DNA of 64,000 bases from an uncultured Campylobacter sp. (GCF_937980635.1 NZ_CALJPG010000016.1:1-64000); one strand, 5' to 3'. Positions 1-9,482 are shown, counted from the stretch's first letter. A program made the numbers and translations. The notes: generated from the letters alone by a model not told the origin.

Positions 1-256
1 GCGGTGCAAACCGCGCTCGTAAAGCTAGCCATATTAAATTTGCCGCCGATAAGCGCGGCGGAATTTAGCGAAAAATTTTAAAACCAAGCTTGTGATCAGA
101 TATATCTTGCCGCATGAAATTTAAAAGCTAGAATTTTGCCGCGCAGAATTCCGTTGCGCTGTGGAGCTTTGCAGAAAAAAAAATGAGAGGATTTTTTAGC
201 TGAATAAACGACGCCGGGCAAACAGCGCGAAATTTTTAACTTAATCTTGGAGGATT
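1..256. other. Non-coding lead-in with a partial repeat copy
   Basis: No gene is supported here. Around 131-165 the sequence (GAATTTTGCCGCGCAGAATT and onward) resembles the start of the ~122-bp repeat found at 1057 and 4799, so a third, partial copy may lie here. Confidence 0.4.
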
Positions 257-1003
257 ATGCGAAATAAGCAGCCTTATATCGAAGGCAGGATAAAAAACTT
301 GCGCATCCGCGTCCTTAGGCAGGAGATCGAGACGCTCGTGCTTTTTGAGATCGGCGGCGTTCGCTTTCGTATGCGTTGCAGGGCGTTCTCGTTTAAGCAG
401 GGCGATTTAGTGCGCGTAAAATACTGCGAGCAGGGATATTTAGGCAGCCTCGTCGCCTTGGAGGTCGAGCGTCACAGAATGCCTTTGGAATATGCCCGCG
501 ATTTTGAATTGAGCGTGCTGGATGCCGCAAGACGCGCGCTATATTTAGTTTGGGACATTTTGATTACGTTTGGTCTAATTTTTTTCGTCACGGCGGTGTT
601 TTACGCGATCTACCTTGCGCCCAAAAAAGACGCATTCCCAAACCTAGGCGATTTTTTCTACACTTGCGCGGCGCTTGCGTTTGTTGCGATGATAATTCTG
701 GCATACATTTACGCAGCCGCCTGCGCTATTAAGAGCCGCGCACCTCGTTTGACACAACTGGTGTTTAACTTTGCCGAGAGACTACTTAGCTTAGCGCGAC
801 TATTTTGGGCAGTATTGATTGCTTGTGTTGCTGCGATTGCGGTGCTGGTTTGGATTTATATGATATTTATTAAGGATAAAACGGCAAGCCTGAGTGATTT
901 TTTCTATTCTTGCGTGGTGCTTGCGTTTGTGTGCGTGATATGCATGGTTTACTCCACTTGCATGCAAAAACTCTCATCGTGGCGCAAGCGTCGTAAGAAA
1001 TAG
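257..1003 (+). CDS. Hypothetical membrane protein with an internal duplication
   Basis: I do not recognise a family for this 248-residue protein. The first ~90 residues are basic and soluble-looking. The rest holds about four hydrophobic segments arranged as two similar halves: each has a membrane segment, a short lysine/aspartate loop, the motif DFFY[TS]C, and a second membrane segment (DFFYTCAALAFV near residue 132, DFFYSCVVLAFV near residue 214). This suggests duplication of a two-helix hairpin. The start is supported by GGAGG just upstream of the ATG. It is monocistronic, with AATT-rich non-coding DNA on both sides. Confidence 0.7.
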   Translation: MRNKQPYIEGRIKNLRIRVLRQEIETLVLFEIGGVRFRMRCRAFSFKQGDLVRVKYCEQGYLGSLVALEVERHRMPLEYARDFELSVLDAARRALYLVWDILITFGLIFFVTAVFYAIYLAPKKDAFPNLGDFFYTCAALAFVAMIILAYIYAAACAIKSRAPRLTQLVFNFAERLLSLARLFWAVLIACVAAIAVLVWIYMIFIKDKTASLSDFFYSCVVLAFVCVICMVYSTCMQKLSSWRKRRKK

Positions 1004-1349
1004 CGCTACTCCGCCGCATAAATACACAGTGCGGAATTTTATAATTACGTAGCCTCAAATTTTGCATAGCAGAATTCTGCACTGCGCTATAAATTTTATG
1101 CGCCCGAAATTTTAAAATTCCGTTTCGCGAGAATACGGAAGCGGCAAAATTCCGCCACGCGAATAAAGCATACCGCTGCAAATTTTACATTTTTAAAATT
1201 TCCGTGCTCCTAAGCCTTTAATCGTTCGCCGTTTATTTTAAAGCTGGTGGAAGCTCAAACAAACTAAAGCTCGTTTGAGCCGGAATTTCGGATAAATTTA
1301 AATCGCGCTTCGCACTAGAGTCTAAGCAATCGACCCAATAAGCGACGAT
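1004..1349. other. Non-coding gap with a dispersed repeat copy
   Basis: The reading frames here have no ribosome binding site or family signature. The stretch is AATT-rich and holds one copy of the ~122-bp repeat (1057-1178). It lies between two convergent genes. Confidence 0.5.
1057..1178. repeat. ~122-bp dispersed repeat, copy 1
   Basis: It aligns over its whole length with 4799-4922; by eye about four in five positions match, with a small indel. Shared blocks include GCTATAAATTTTAT, GGCAAAAT and CATACCGC. The two copies are in direct orientation and bracket the TonB receptor gene. Confidence 0.7.
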
Positions 1350-4300
1350 TTAAAACGTTATCTCCCAGTTAAATCTAAAATTTCTGCGCGGCGCGTAAAA
1401 CCTGCCGATGCCCGCACCCGTCGCCTGATCGATCATATTGACCGTTCCGAAAGCCCTGATCGAGCGCGCGCTATCCCAAGTGATATATTTGGCGTTGGTT
1501 AGGTTGTAAACGCCTAGACTAAAGTTAAAATTTTTTTGCGGCTTTGCATAAGCAATAACGTCCACTACCGTATAATCACCGCTTCGCCAACCTTTGGTAT
1601 TATCGGTTACGGGCTCTCCGTTTACTATAGAAGCATCGATGTGTCCCCAATACGGATCCGTTCTTTCGACTTGGCTTTTCCAATACATATTGTAGGTATC
1701 TTTGCGCTTCTTGGCTCCTACGTCGGTGATGAAAAGATCAATGCCATATTTGTCGCCTGGCGTGGAATAGCCGATATTATAAACAGAAGTAGGCGGTTGG
1801 ATCGCATTCATAGGCACCTCTTCGCCCCTGCTGCATCCGGAGTTTGAATTATTGGCGTTTGAGCCGTTGCTGGCGCACGACATTCTGCCTTTTTGTCTGC
1901 TATATTTATACCCCAGCCTAAATCCCTCCAGGCTCTCCGATACATCGCCGAGCTCCAGATGGGTATTTATCTCAAATCCATGCACTTTGGCGCTATCTCG
2001 GTTTACGTTTTGATAAAACGGATACGGTATCTGTTGATCTACGACTTGTAAATTTCCCAAAAATTCAAGATCGATAAAATTTTTATAATCCGTCTTAAAA
2101 ACATCAAAAGTTATGCGACTTCTCTCGCTATAAAAGGTAAGAGCGATCTCTTTCGTCCTTGCGATCTCGGCTTCCAGATCGATATTTGGACGGATAGAAA
2201 AGTCTGGATGCTTAAAGGTCATATACGCCTCATCCGATGTCGGAGCACGGAAGCCCTTGGAGCCCTTTAGTTGTATCCTCATCCAATCCAGCGGGTCTAA
2301 ATTTAGACCTAGTTTATATGATCCGCTTTTGTATTCCTTCTCTCTTAGTAGAAATTTTAAATTTTGCTGATAATTCTCTTCTCCATAAGAGGATTTATAG
2401 CTATATGTTCCGGTTCCGTCAAAAGGATTATAAGGATAGGGCACCCAAAGACCTATTATCATACCCCTTGGCACTTCGGGATAACCTGTATATTTTGGTT
2501 TATGCTTTACCTTGTCGTAGCGGTAGCCAAGATCAAAGCCTACATATTTGGTGATTTGAATTTCATCCCCGATATAACCCGCCGTAGTCGTAGTTTGCAC
2601 CGGAATCAGATAGGTGTTAATGTCAGTAGTATTATTTCTTAATCTTCCAAGCCTATTCCAATCCGGATTTATTACTCCCTTGGCTGTTTTGCCAAAAAAT
2701 ATATCATTCCACCATTGCGAATTTCCTTCATAAAATCCGTCTCTATTGATCATGGATTTATCTGTTCTATCAAAAAGCCCGCCGTATGATATGGAGTTAT
2801 CAATGACGTTAAATAGGTTAAGCTCTTTATCAAAATCCAAATTTAATTGCTGGGTATTGGTCTCTAATGTCCTATCGGAATATATTATACGATTATAGCC
2901 ATCTGTATACGGAGTTAGAAAAAATAACTTATGTTCTTTCGTCATATCGTCTGCATCGCTGGAATCTTTTTTTATAGTTCCGTAAACCCTTCCGTCGGGA
3001 AGAGTATGTTTTTCTATCTCTCTTTCTACCAATTCATAGTTATAATCCCAAGTATCCCCATCGTATGTTTCTTTCAATACTTTAAATTTTTTATTGCAAT
3101 CTATTTTGGAACAATCTAAATAAAGTCCATCTTTGATTGTATAATCGGAATAACGGGAAAGCGCATTGCCAGAACCATCTTTAATAGCGCCCTCTTGCCA
3201 ACCACCAGGAGTAGGATCGACACTAAGTGGCTTATTATCTTTATCTACGAGATCATATCCACTTGAGTTTTCATTTAGATGCATTCCCGATGGATTTTGT
3301 GTTTGCTGGCAGGCGCTCCCCTGGCAACCCTCTTTATTGATCGCGCGATTTTTAATGTTTTGCTTCGAGTATGAAATTTTAACGTGATCCCAAAGCGGCG
3401 TCTCGCTGAAATTTTCGTAGCTGAATTGCACGTTTCTTCGATCGGAGCTGTCGTGGTTCGTCCTGCTTCCGTATCGTTCCGGAGCGCCCGGGCGACTGCC
3501 GAGCCTGAGCGTGTAAGATAGGTCTTCGCCGTCGGAATTGAGCTTTGAGTTATCCACCGCAACGGAAAATCTATTCTCATCGCCCGGCTGAAATCCCACC
3601 TTTACGAGCGTGCTTTTTTTGGTTATGGTATATGGGTCTGCTTTTTCGCGAGTTTTTCCTATATGAAGTTTGTCCTCTTTGCTATCATATATGTCGTAGA
3701 AATAGTTTTTTCTTTCATGTCCGTGCCTATCGGTGTTTATAACCAAAAGATCAAACCAGCCGTACCTAGCTGCACCGGTGAAGGAGTGAAAATTTTGACT
3801 ATCGACGCTTTGATAGCCCTGCTTAAAGCCGAAATGGTAATTCTTTTCCGTCAAGAAATCCCTGGCGTCTTTGGTTTCAAACATAACCGATCCGCCGAGT
3901 GCGCCGCTTCCCGCTTTTATGGAATCGGCTCCTTTGGTGATATTGGCCGTTTTGACGTTTTCCATCTCTACGCCGTTTCTTGTGTTGTTAAAATTTCCAT
4001 ACCCCTCAAAGAGGTCTTTAAAGCCTTGCGAGCTTAAAGTCTCCGCTTGACGAAGCCCGTCCACCGTGATAGCCACACGGTTTTCGTCCACGCCGCGAAC
4101 GGCATATCCGCTAGCGCCAAATCTACCTGTTTCGACTGCCGTGATACCCGTTTGGTATCGCACCAAGTCTCTGCTATCGGTGATCTGCTGCTTCTTGATA
4201 GTCTGCGCGGTAGTTTTAGTTTCGCCAACCTTTTGCTCGGCTACGCTTTGCGAATCGACATTGCCCGTTACCTGGATAGTTCCCAGTTCTTGTGAGTTGG

Positions 4301-4367
4301 TCGGCTCTTCCGCGTAAAGCGAGCCATAAAAGAGCAGCGAGGCATAGAGAGAGAATCTTCTAAACAT
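1350..4367 (-). CDS. TonB-dependent outer-membrane receptor, hemoglobin/transferrin/lactoferrin type
   Basis: The product is a 1005-residue outer-membrane receptor. A signal peptide (about residues 1-19, ending near LYAEE) is followed by a plug domain (ELGTIQVTG, DLVRYQTGI, GYAVRGVDENRVAITVDGLR, ADSIKAGSGALGGSVMFETK) and a long beta-barrel ending in the aromatic residue F (RFNWEITF). The wording of the plug (VRGVDENRVAITVDGL, GSGALGGSV) resembles the HpuB/HgpA/TbpA group, which take iron or heme from host proteins; the exact ligand cannot be read. Length is typical for that group. AAAGGA lies 7 nt before the ATG. The gene stands alone, with no TonB/ExbBD or binding-protein partner beside it, and repeat copies flank it. 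Confidence 0.88.
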   Translation of the reverse strand: MFRRFSLYASLLFYGSLYAEEPTNSQELGTIQVTGNVDSQSVAEQKVGETKTTAQTIKKQQITDSRDLVRYQTGITAVETGRFGASGYAVRGVDENRVAITVDGLRQAETLSSQGFKDLFEGYGNFNNTRNGVEMENVKTANITKGADSIKAGSGALGGSVMFETKDARDFLTEKNYHFGFKQGYQSVDSQNFHSFTGAARYGWFDLLVINTDRHGHERKNYFYDIYDSKEDKLHIGKTREKADPYTITKKSTLVKVGFQPGDENRFSVAVDNSKLNSDGEDLSYTLRLGSRPGAPERYGSRTNHDSSDRRNVQFSYENFSETPLWDHVKISYSKQNIKNRAINKEGCQGSACQQTQNPSGMHLNENSSGYDLVDKDNKPLSVDPTPGGWQEGAIKDGSGNALSRYSDYTIKDGLYLDCSKIDCNKKFKVLKETYDGDTWDYNYELVEREIEKHTLPDGRVYGTIKKDSSDADDMTKEHKLFFLTPYTDGYNRIIYSDRTLETNTQQLNLDFDKELNLFNVIDNSISYGGLFDRTDKSMINRDGFYEGNSQWWNDIFFGKTAKGVINPDWNRLGRLRNNTTDINTYLIPVQTTTTAGYIGDEIQITKYVGFDLGYRYDKVKHKPKYTGYPEVPRGMIIGLWVPYPYNPFDGTGTYSYKSSYGEENYQQNLKFLLREKEYKSGSYKLGLNLDPLDWMRIQLKGSKGFRAPTSDEAYMTFKHPDFSIRPNIDLEAEIARTKEIALTFYSERSRITFDVFKTDYKNFIDLEFLGNLQVVDQQIPYPFYQNVNRDSAKVHGFEINTHLELGDVSESLEGFRLGYKYSRQKGRMSCASNGSNANNSNSGCSRGEEVPMNAIQPPTSVYNIGYSTPGDKYGIDLFITDVGAKKRKDTYNMYWKSQVERTDPYWGHIDASIVNGEPVTDNTKGWRSGDYTVVDVIAYAKPQKNFNFSLGVYNLTNAKYITWDSARSIRAFGTVNMIDQATGAGIGRFYAPRRNFRFNWEITF

Positions 4368-4379
4368 TCATATTTCCTT

Positions 4380-4404
4380 TAATGATTATAGAATTGATTA
4401 TTAA
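4380..4404 (-). promoter_or_regulatory. Candidate -10 and Fur-box-like site upstream of the TonB receptor
   Basis: On the minus strand this AT-rich stretch contains TATAAT (4385-4390) within imperfect Fur-like repeats (TAATAATCAATTC / TATAATCATTA). It abuts the ribosome binding site. Iron repression is expected for this receptor family, but the match is loose and the TATAAT would leave a very short leader. Confidence 0.3.
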
Positions 4405-5015
4405 CGCGGCGAATAATAATACAAAGATTTTTAATGTTTAATTAAATTGCAGTTTAAATTTAGGGATAAATTTTAAATGCTTGAAATTTTGATTTTTAAG
4501 AAGTATAAAATTTTGAATAGGTCTAGGAATACGTAACAGGCGTATTTTGAGCTTTAATCTAGCTCTAAATTTTGCAAAGCGTTTTTAAAACGGCTAGCAA
4601 AAATACTGAAAATTATAAAAGAGCGAATGATAACAAAGCGCATTTTATAATATGTAACGCGCTTTTTTAATTATGATATTTTTACCGGTAATTTTAAAAT
4701 TTTATACCAAATCGCTGCATTGTAAATTTATAATTTTATAGATTGTTGTCTCGCAGGATTTGTTAGCAGATCTATTTATCGGTGCCGGAATAGGGCATAA
4801 ATTTTGCCGGGCAGAATTCCGCGCCATGCTATAAATTTTATACGCCGCGAAATTTTGAAATTTTGTTTTGCACAAATACGGCGAGTGGCAAAATCCTGCC
4901 ACGCAAATAAACCATACCGCGTTGCGGCATTGATAATTTACTCGTTTATTCCGCCAAATTAACCCATGCCGTCGTAAATTTTATGTTTTAAAATTTCACG
5001 CCGAATCTTTTGCGG
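4405..5015. other. Non-coding, AT-rich gap
   Basis: No convincing gene. It contains the second copy of the ~122-bp repeat (4799-4922) and several AATT cores. The small minus-strand frame at 4702-4902 is the translation of that repeat. Confidence 0.5.
4799..4922. repeat. ~122-bp dispersed repeat, copy 2
   Basis: Direct-orientation partner of 1057-1178 on the far side of the TonB receptor gene. See that entry for the alignment. Confidence 0.7.
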
Positions 5016-5603
5016 CTAAAAAATACCCCGCAGAGCCGCTGTGTCCTCTACATGTCTGTACGGCAAGAAATAATGCACGAAGTTTGTGCAAGCGCCGTCA
5101 GGCACGCATATTTCGGCGCTCAGTCTGTGTTTGACATGCGCAGAATCAAGATCAGGTATCTCCAATCCGCCGCTTTTGTAACCGCTATAGCCCATCTCTA
5201 TCGGCACCTCTAGCTTATCTTTTTCAAAAACGACGCGTCCGCTTTGCACCTGCTCGAGTTTGATGTTTTTTAGCACGATCTCGGGCGCGCTCACGTGGTC
5301 AAAATTTATACTTAGTTCATACGGGGCGCCGGTGGAGTTGTCGTCCGAGAAGTCGGGCTTCGGTTCGCGCTCGTCGCGCCATAATCGTCCGCCGATAGTG
5401 GTAGCTCTTAAGCGGACACTGACGCTAAAATCCTTCAGATCCAGCGAAGCGCTGCTAAAATCACGGATGAGCGTCCAGGCTACGACGGTGCGGCCGAAAA
5501 ATTTATCGGCGATCATATATGTGCCGAAAAGCGAGCTTATGACCACCCAAAACAGAAATATAAATTTAAAAATCTTACGTAAAACAAACTTTAACATCTT
5601 CAT
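5016..5603 (-). CDS. Hypothetical protein with one N-terminal membrane segment
   Basis: A 195-residue protein of unknown family. Residues ~8-30 (FVLRKIFKFIFLFWVVISSLF) form a membrane anchor or uncleaved signal after a basic start. The remainder is polar with beta-like alternation and is predicted to face the periplasm. A pair of cysteines near the C-terminus (CVPDGAC) could form a disulfide. AAAGGA precedes the ATG. No operon partner is evident. Confidence 0.6.
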   Translation of the reverse strand: MKMLKFVLRKIFKFIFLFWVVISSLFGTYMIADKFFGRTVVAWTLIRDFSSASLDLKDFSVSVRLRATTIGGRLWRDEREPKPDFSDDNSTGAPYELSINFDHVSAPEIVLKNIKLEQVQSGRVVFEKDKLEVPIEMGYSGYKSGGLEIPDLDSAHVKHRLSAEICVPDGACTNFVHYFLPYRHVEDTAALRGIF

Positions 5604-5919
5604 CGCTATCCTTTCAATCTAAAGCTTAAGCGGAATTCCGCCCGCAAATCCGCGGATTAAAATTCCGTGTGCGGATTTCGCTTATGAAATTTTGCGCTTT
5701 TTCAGTCTGCGGCGGAATTTTAAGACAGAATTCCGTGGCTAAATTTTACTGCGAAATTATAAAACAAATTTCGCCCATGAAATTTTCCCTAGAACTGCGC
5801 CTGTAAAATTCCATAAACGAAATTTGGAGATGAAATTTTATGGGCGGAATTCCATAGTTAAAATTTCACGGCAAGGCTCAGAAATCAATTATCGCGGCAA
5901 AATTCCACGCCTTAAAATT
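5604..5919. other. Non-coding gap dense in AATT cores
   Basis: No gene. GAATTCCG, AAATTT and AAAATTCC cores recur every few tens of bases throughout. It is one of the clearest intergenic examples of the core repetition seen across the window. Confidence 0.5.
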
Positions 5920-6546
5920 TTAAGAAAGTATGAAATTTTTTATCTGATCGCAGATCACCTCTTCGGACTGTGCGGCGTCGATTTGCAGGGTCTCGACGCC
6001 GCACGCCGCGCATGCCCGCGCCATAAGATCTTGCACACGCATTAGGTATTTTAGCCCGCGAGCCTCGATTATATCGCTGCTAGCGCGCGTTTTTAGCCGC
6101 TGCCCGATGAGCTTCTCGTCCGCCGAAAACAGCACGATTTTATCTGCAAATTTGCCCCCAAGCGCAAATTTGTTAAGCGCGATAAGCTCGCTAAGATCCG
6201 CGTTTTCGTCGTTTGCCAGCGCATAGGCGATCCCCGAGATGAAGCCGCGATCGCTTAGCACGAGCCTGTCCGCGCCGCCCTTTATCACGCGCTCGTAGTG
6301 CTCGGCGCGGTCTGCGAGAAATAAAAGCAGCTCGGCGCGCTTTGAAATTTCGCCGCAGACCTCGCGCAGATTTATGCTGCCGCGCCGCCACTTAAAATCC
6401 TCGCCCAAAACGAGGCTTCGTACCGCCTCGCCAAGCTTCGTGCCGCCGGGCTCCTTAGTCACGATCGCTTGCGGAAAAGCCGCCGCCAGCCGCGCTATCT
6501 GCGTGCTTTTGCCCACGCCGTCGATACCTTCGAATATTACATACAT
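5920..6546 (-). CDS. tmk: Thymidylate kinase
   Basis: A 208-residue dTMP kinase (ATP + dTMP to ADP + dTDP, DNA precursor synthesis). The P-loop is FEGIDGVGKSTQ at residues 4-15, the substrate motif LSDRGFISGIAY lies near residue 100, and KEPGGT lies near residue 36. Length is slightly above the usual ~190-205. AAAGGCG stands before the ATG. In C. jejuni tmk precedes coaD and ubiX; here the same order holds but about 1.7 kb, including one extra gene, separates tmk from coaD. Confidence 0.95.
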   Translation of the reverse strand: MYVIFEGIDGVGKSTQIARLAAAFPQAIVTKEPGGTKLGEAVRSLVLGEDFKWRRGSINLREVCGEISKRAELLLFLADRAEHYERVIKGGADRLVLSDRGFISGIAYALANDENADLSELIALNKFALGGKFADKIVLFSADEKLIGQRLKTRASSDIIEARGLKYLMRVQDLMARACAACGVETLQIDAAQSEEVICDQIKNFILS

Positions 6547-7052
6547 TTTTCGCCTTTAAATTTGTGCGTTATTTTACAAGCTTATAGCTAAATAGCGGCT
6601 TGTTTTAACAGCGGGGCGTAAAATTTCGCCTCAAAATCGGGCTTCTACGAGAGCTTGTGCGAGCCGATTTTTATTTTTCGGCATAAAATTTATCGGGCGC
6701 TTTGTTGCTCGGCTCTTACTCTTTGCGGCACGGCTCGCGGTTAAATTTAGCGCTTGGGCGGATGCGCCGAATAGGCGGTGAGTAAATTTTGCGCTTTCGG
6801 ACATATACCGAGCGGAGCAGGACGCCAGTCGATAAAGATGGCGCGTCGTGCGGATAGAATAATGGCACGTTGGGCGAAGCAAGGCGTCATCATACAGAGC
6901 AGGACATGTACCATACGAAGCGTATGGCGCTAGACGGAAATGGCGGCGCTTCTGGCGGAGTAGGGCGGCAGCATCATTCGGCGTAGGGTATGTTTATTGG
7001 CAGTGCGGGTGGGCAAACGCTGCGCGCAATGATAAAATCGCGACGATGAAAT
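6547..7052. other. Non-coding gap, GC-rich and repetitive
   Basis: No gene supported. The part from 6780 to 7000 contains loosely repeated words such as GAGCAGGAC, GGCGC and GCGTAGGG, and looks like decayed repeat or gene debris rather than a promoter region. Confidence 0.4.
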
Positions 7053-8156
7053 TTAAATTTTGCCCTTATACGTGCTTACGAGCTCGGGATTTATCGCTAT
7101 GAAATCTTTCCTCAGATCGCCAAGATCGCAATCGGTGGCCGTGATCGTAAAATCATCCGTCATATCAAGCGCAAATTCGCCAAGACCTGCTTTGAGCTGC
7201 TTCACGCACTCCCAAATGAGCTTTTTAGCCTGCGCATATTTATCATTTAGCTGCGTTTCTTGATTGAAAAGATCAAAAATTTTCGCCGTTTCGTAGTCTA
7301 CTTCGACCTCGGCTCGAAACTCGTAATCAGGAACAAGCCAAAGAAGCCAACCGTCCTTTCGCGCAAGCCACTGCGCGCGCTGTTCTTGCGAGCCGAATCC
7401 GATGATCGGCGGCAAACTCCTATTGTCGCAAGCTAAATTTATGCAGTAGAGTTTACAGGCGGGCGCGTGCTTTTTGATCGTCTCTTTAATCGCGGGCAGC
7501 AGCCTTTGAGCGGCGAGCTCATAGAGCTTTTTGTAGCTCATTTTTTTATCAGGTTTTTTGTAGTGCACGTAGCCGCCCTCGACTATTAAGCTTAGCTCGC
7601 CCATTGCGTCAAATTCATAGTTTGTTACGTCATTCCTTCTGCCTGCGCGAGGGTGCTCTACATACTCCCGTCTTTGTGCGAGCTTGCCGCCTTCGTAAGT
7701 AAAATTTTCTATCCCATAGGCGTTGTTGTCAAAGGCCGAGTAGATGGACTTTAGCTCGCCATTTTCATAGATAAATCTTTTTATATTGAAGCATCCTACG
7801 CATCTTTTATTGTAGCAACCGAAATGATATTTTAAAACTTCGTCCCGCCCCCAAAAATAAAGGCTTTCAAAGAAACTTTTTTTGCCGTCATGTTGTCTTT
7901 CAAAAACGACGCGATCTTGCGCATCAAAGCCGTATTCGTAGGCGTTTACGATCTTTTTTGGTTTAGCTTTTAAAATTTTGCCCTTTGAGAAGCGGTTATA
8001 TTCGAAATAAAACGGCTCTAAATTGATATAGCTACCAGACGCCCAGCGCCTACTTACGACCTGCGCTTCGGCTATTTTATTTAGGGCTTTGTATTCATCT
8101 CTCACGCTTTTTAAAAACGTTCGCAGTCTTTCTATCTCATCCATTGCTTCGTTCAT
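7053..8156 (-). CDS. Hypothetical protein with YD-repeat-like segments
   Basis: A 367-residue protein with no signal peptide or membrane segment. I do not recognise the family. The N-terminal part has a predicted helix, then strands reminiscent of YD/RHS repeats (YEYGFDAQDRVVFERQ, NFTYEGGKLAQRREYV, NYEFDAMGELSLIV). A small CYNKRCVGC cluster lies near residue 113. The C-terminal ~150 residues look like a separate alpha/beta domain (SYKKLYELAAQRLLPAIKET, DGWLLWLVPDYEF, FDLFNQETQLNDKYAQAKKL). This layout is seen in some toxin-immunity and contact-dependent accessory proteins, but no toxin gene is adjacent, so that is only a guess. It lies between tmk and coaD, which are neighbours in C. jejuni, so it is probably an accessory insertion. 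Confidence 0.75.
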   Translation of the reverse strand: MNEAMDEIERLRTFLKSVRDEYKALNKIAEAQVVSRRWASGSYINLEPFYFEYNRFSKGKILKAKPKKIVNAYEYGFDAQDRVVFERQHDGKKSFFESLYFWGRDEVLKYHFGCYNKRCVGCFNIKRFIYENGELKSIYSAFDNNAYGIENFTYEGGKLAQRREYVEHPRAGRRNDVTNYEFDAMGELSLIVEGGYVHYKKPDKKMSYKKLYELAAQRLLPAIKETIKKHAPACKLYCINLACDNRSLPPIIGFGSQEQRAQWLARKDGWLLWLVPDYEFRAEVEVDYETAKIFDLFNQETQLNDKYAQAKKLIWECVKQLKAGLGEFALDMTDDFTITATDCDLGDLRKDFIAINPELVSTYKGKI

Positions 8157-8239
8157 TTTATCTCCCGTGTGGTTTGTAAATTTTAAATTTAGCTGCGCCT
8201 GCGAGCTAAATTCAGGCTAAATTTCAGTCGCTTGCGAGC

Positions 8240-8716
8240 TCATTTTTTTAAAAATTTTAAAATTTCGCTCGGCACGAGGTGCGAAACGTCGCCGCCGTGG
8301 CTCAAAACGGAGCGGACAATCGAGCTTGAGATGAAGGCGTTTTTGAGCGTCGGCATCAAATACACGCTCTCAAATTCCTCCCATAGCGAGGCGTTTGCAT
8401 AGCCGATCTGCAGCTCGTACTCAAAGTCGCTAACCGCGCGGAGTCCACGGATAACGAAGCGCACGCCGCAGGATCTGGCGAAATCCACGAGTAGATTATC
8501 AAAGCTTTGCACGCTCACGCCGCGAAGTTCGCGTGTCGCGGCTCGCGCCATCTCTAGTCTGGATTTTAGGCTGAAGTAGGGCTTCTTGCTCTCGTTGAGC
8601 GCCACTGCGACGATAACCTCATCAAAAAGCCCTAGCGCGCGCTTGATGACGTCCAGATGACCGTTCGTGATAGGATCGAAGGTGCCCGGATAGATACATT
8701 TTCTTGAGTTTTGCAT
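8240..8716 (-). CDS. coaD: Phosphopantetheine adenylyltransferase
   Basis: About 158 residues. It catalyses 4'-phosphopantetheine + ATP to dephospho-CoA, the fourth step of CoA synthesis. The nucleotidyltransferase motif YPGTFDPITNGHLDVIKRA is at the N-terminus, and ISSSIVRSV, which binds ATP, lies near residue 125. I chose the ATG at 8716 over the in-frame GTG at 8725 because AAAGG sits 8 nt before it and it overlaps the ubiX stop as TAATG, which implies translational coupling. Confidence 0.95.
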   Translation of the reverse strand: MQNSRKCIYPGTFDPITNGHLDVIKRALGLFDEVIVAVALNESKKPYFSLKSRLEMARAATRELRGVSVQSFDNLLVDFARSCGVRFVIRGLRAVSDFEYELQIGYANASLWEEFESVYLMPTLKNAFISSSIVRSVLSHGGDVSHLVPSEILKFLKK

Positions 8717-9270
8717 TATTGCCACCTTTTAAATAGCTCGTTTTGCACGCCCAGCGCGTCGCACCACTTGCCGATTATGAAATTTTTTAAATTTTGCACG
8801 CCGCAGTAACCTGCGATCACGGGTGGAGCGATGATGACGCCGAGCGCGGCTAGCTCGCTCATCTGGCGCAGGCTGATCGCAGAAAGCGGCATCTCGCGCA
8901 CGCCAAGAACCAGCCGCTTGTGCTCTTTTAACGCGACTGCAGCGGCGCGGGTGCTTAAGCTGTCGCAAAGCCCGCCGTAAATTTTAGCCAAAGAGCCGAT
9001 AGAGCAGGGCGCAAAGATTGTGGCGTCAATGCCGAACGAGCCTGAAGCGGGCGGCGCGCTCAGATCGTCGTCGGGATAAAATTTTACGCTCCTAAATTCC
9101 GCGGATTTTAAGACCTCGTCCGCGTCTATGCCGCTTTCGGCGCGCAGGACGCGGCGCGCGCCCTGTGTAAGTACGGCGTGAATTTCATGCGGCGAGCTGG
9201 CAAGAAATTTAAGCAGATCAAGCCCGATCTCGCAAAAACTCGCGCCGCTTATGCAAACTAAAATTCTCAT
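8716..9270 (-). CDS. ubiX: Flavin prenyltransferase UbiX
   Basis: A 184-residue flavoprotein that makes prenylated FMN, the cofactor of UbiD-type decarboxylases in quinone synthesis. CISGASFCEIGLDLLKFL at the N-terminus is the FMN-binding segment. APCSIGSLAKIYGGLCDSL (residues ~98-116) and REMPLSAISLRQM (~132-144) are the UbiX signatures. It is coupled to coaD by TAATG. In C. jejuni flgA lies on its other side; here a tRNA gene does. Confidence 0.92.
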   Translation of the reverse strand: MRILVCISGASFCEIGLDLLKFLASSPHEIHAVLTQGARRVLRAESGIDADEVLKSAEFRSVKFYPDDDLSAPPASGSFGIDATIFAPCSIGSLAKIYGGLCDSLSTRAAAVALKEHKRLVLGVREMPLSAISLRQMSELAALGVIIAPPVIAGYCGVQNLKNFIIGKWCDALGVQNELFKRWQ

Positions 9271-9346
9271 TTAAAGGCTTTCATATCGAAATTTTGCAGT
9301 TTAAAAACAAACGCGGCGGAAGGAATTTTAAAATTTGAAATTAAGA

Positions 9347-9421
9347 TGGAGCGGGAAACGAGAGTCGAACTCGCGACATCAACCATGGCAAGGTTGCGCT
9401 CTACCACTGAGCTATTCCCGC
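9347..9421 (-). tRNA. tRNA-Gly (GCC), CCA encoded
   Basis: On the minus strand a full cloverleaf reads GCGGGAATAGCTCAGTGG through to CTCGTTTCCCGCTCCA. The acceptor stem GCGGGAA pairs with TTCCCGC; the D arm has GCTCAGTGGTAGAGC; the anticodon stem CAACC/GGTTG encloses loop TTGCCAT with anticodon GCC; the T arm has GAGTTCGACTCTC. The terminal CCA is in the DNA. It sits between ubiX and moeA. Confidence 0.96.
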
Positions 9422-9482
9422 ATGCGGTAAAAATAAAGCGCGATTGTAGCCTATAAATTTTCATTTGTCAATAATTTCTCGC

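Noticed and set aside
870..1181. A minus-strand frame resembling the one at 4702-4902.
   Set aside because: The resemblance is due to the ~122-bp DNA repeat; codon-level conservation is not better than DNA-level, so I list the repeat rather than genes.
1350..4367. A narrow ligand name (heme, transferrin or lactoferrin) for the TonB receptor.
   Set aside because: The plug motifs place it in the group, but ligand loops cannot be matched by eye.
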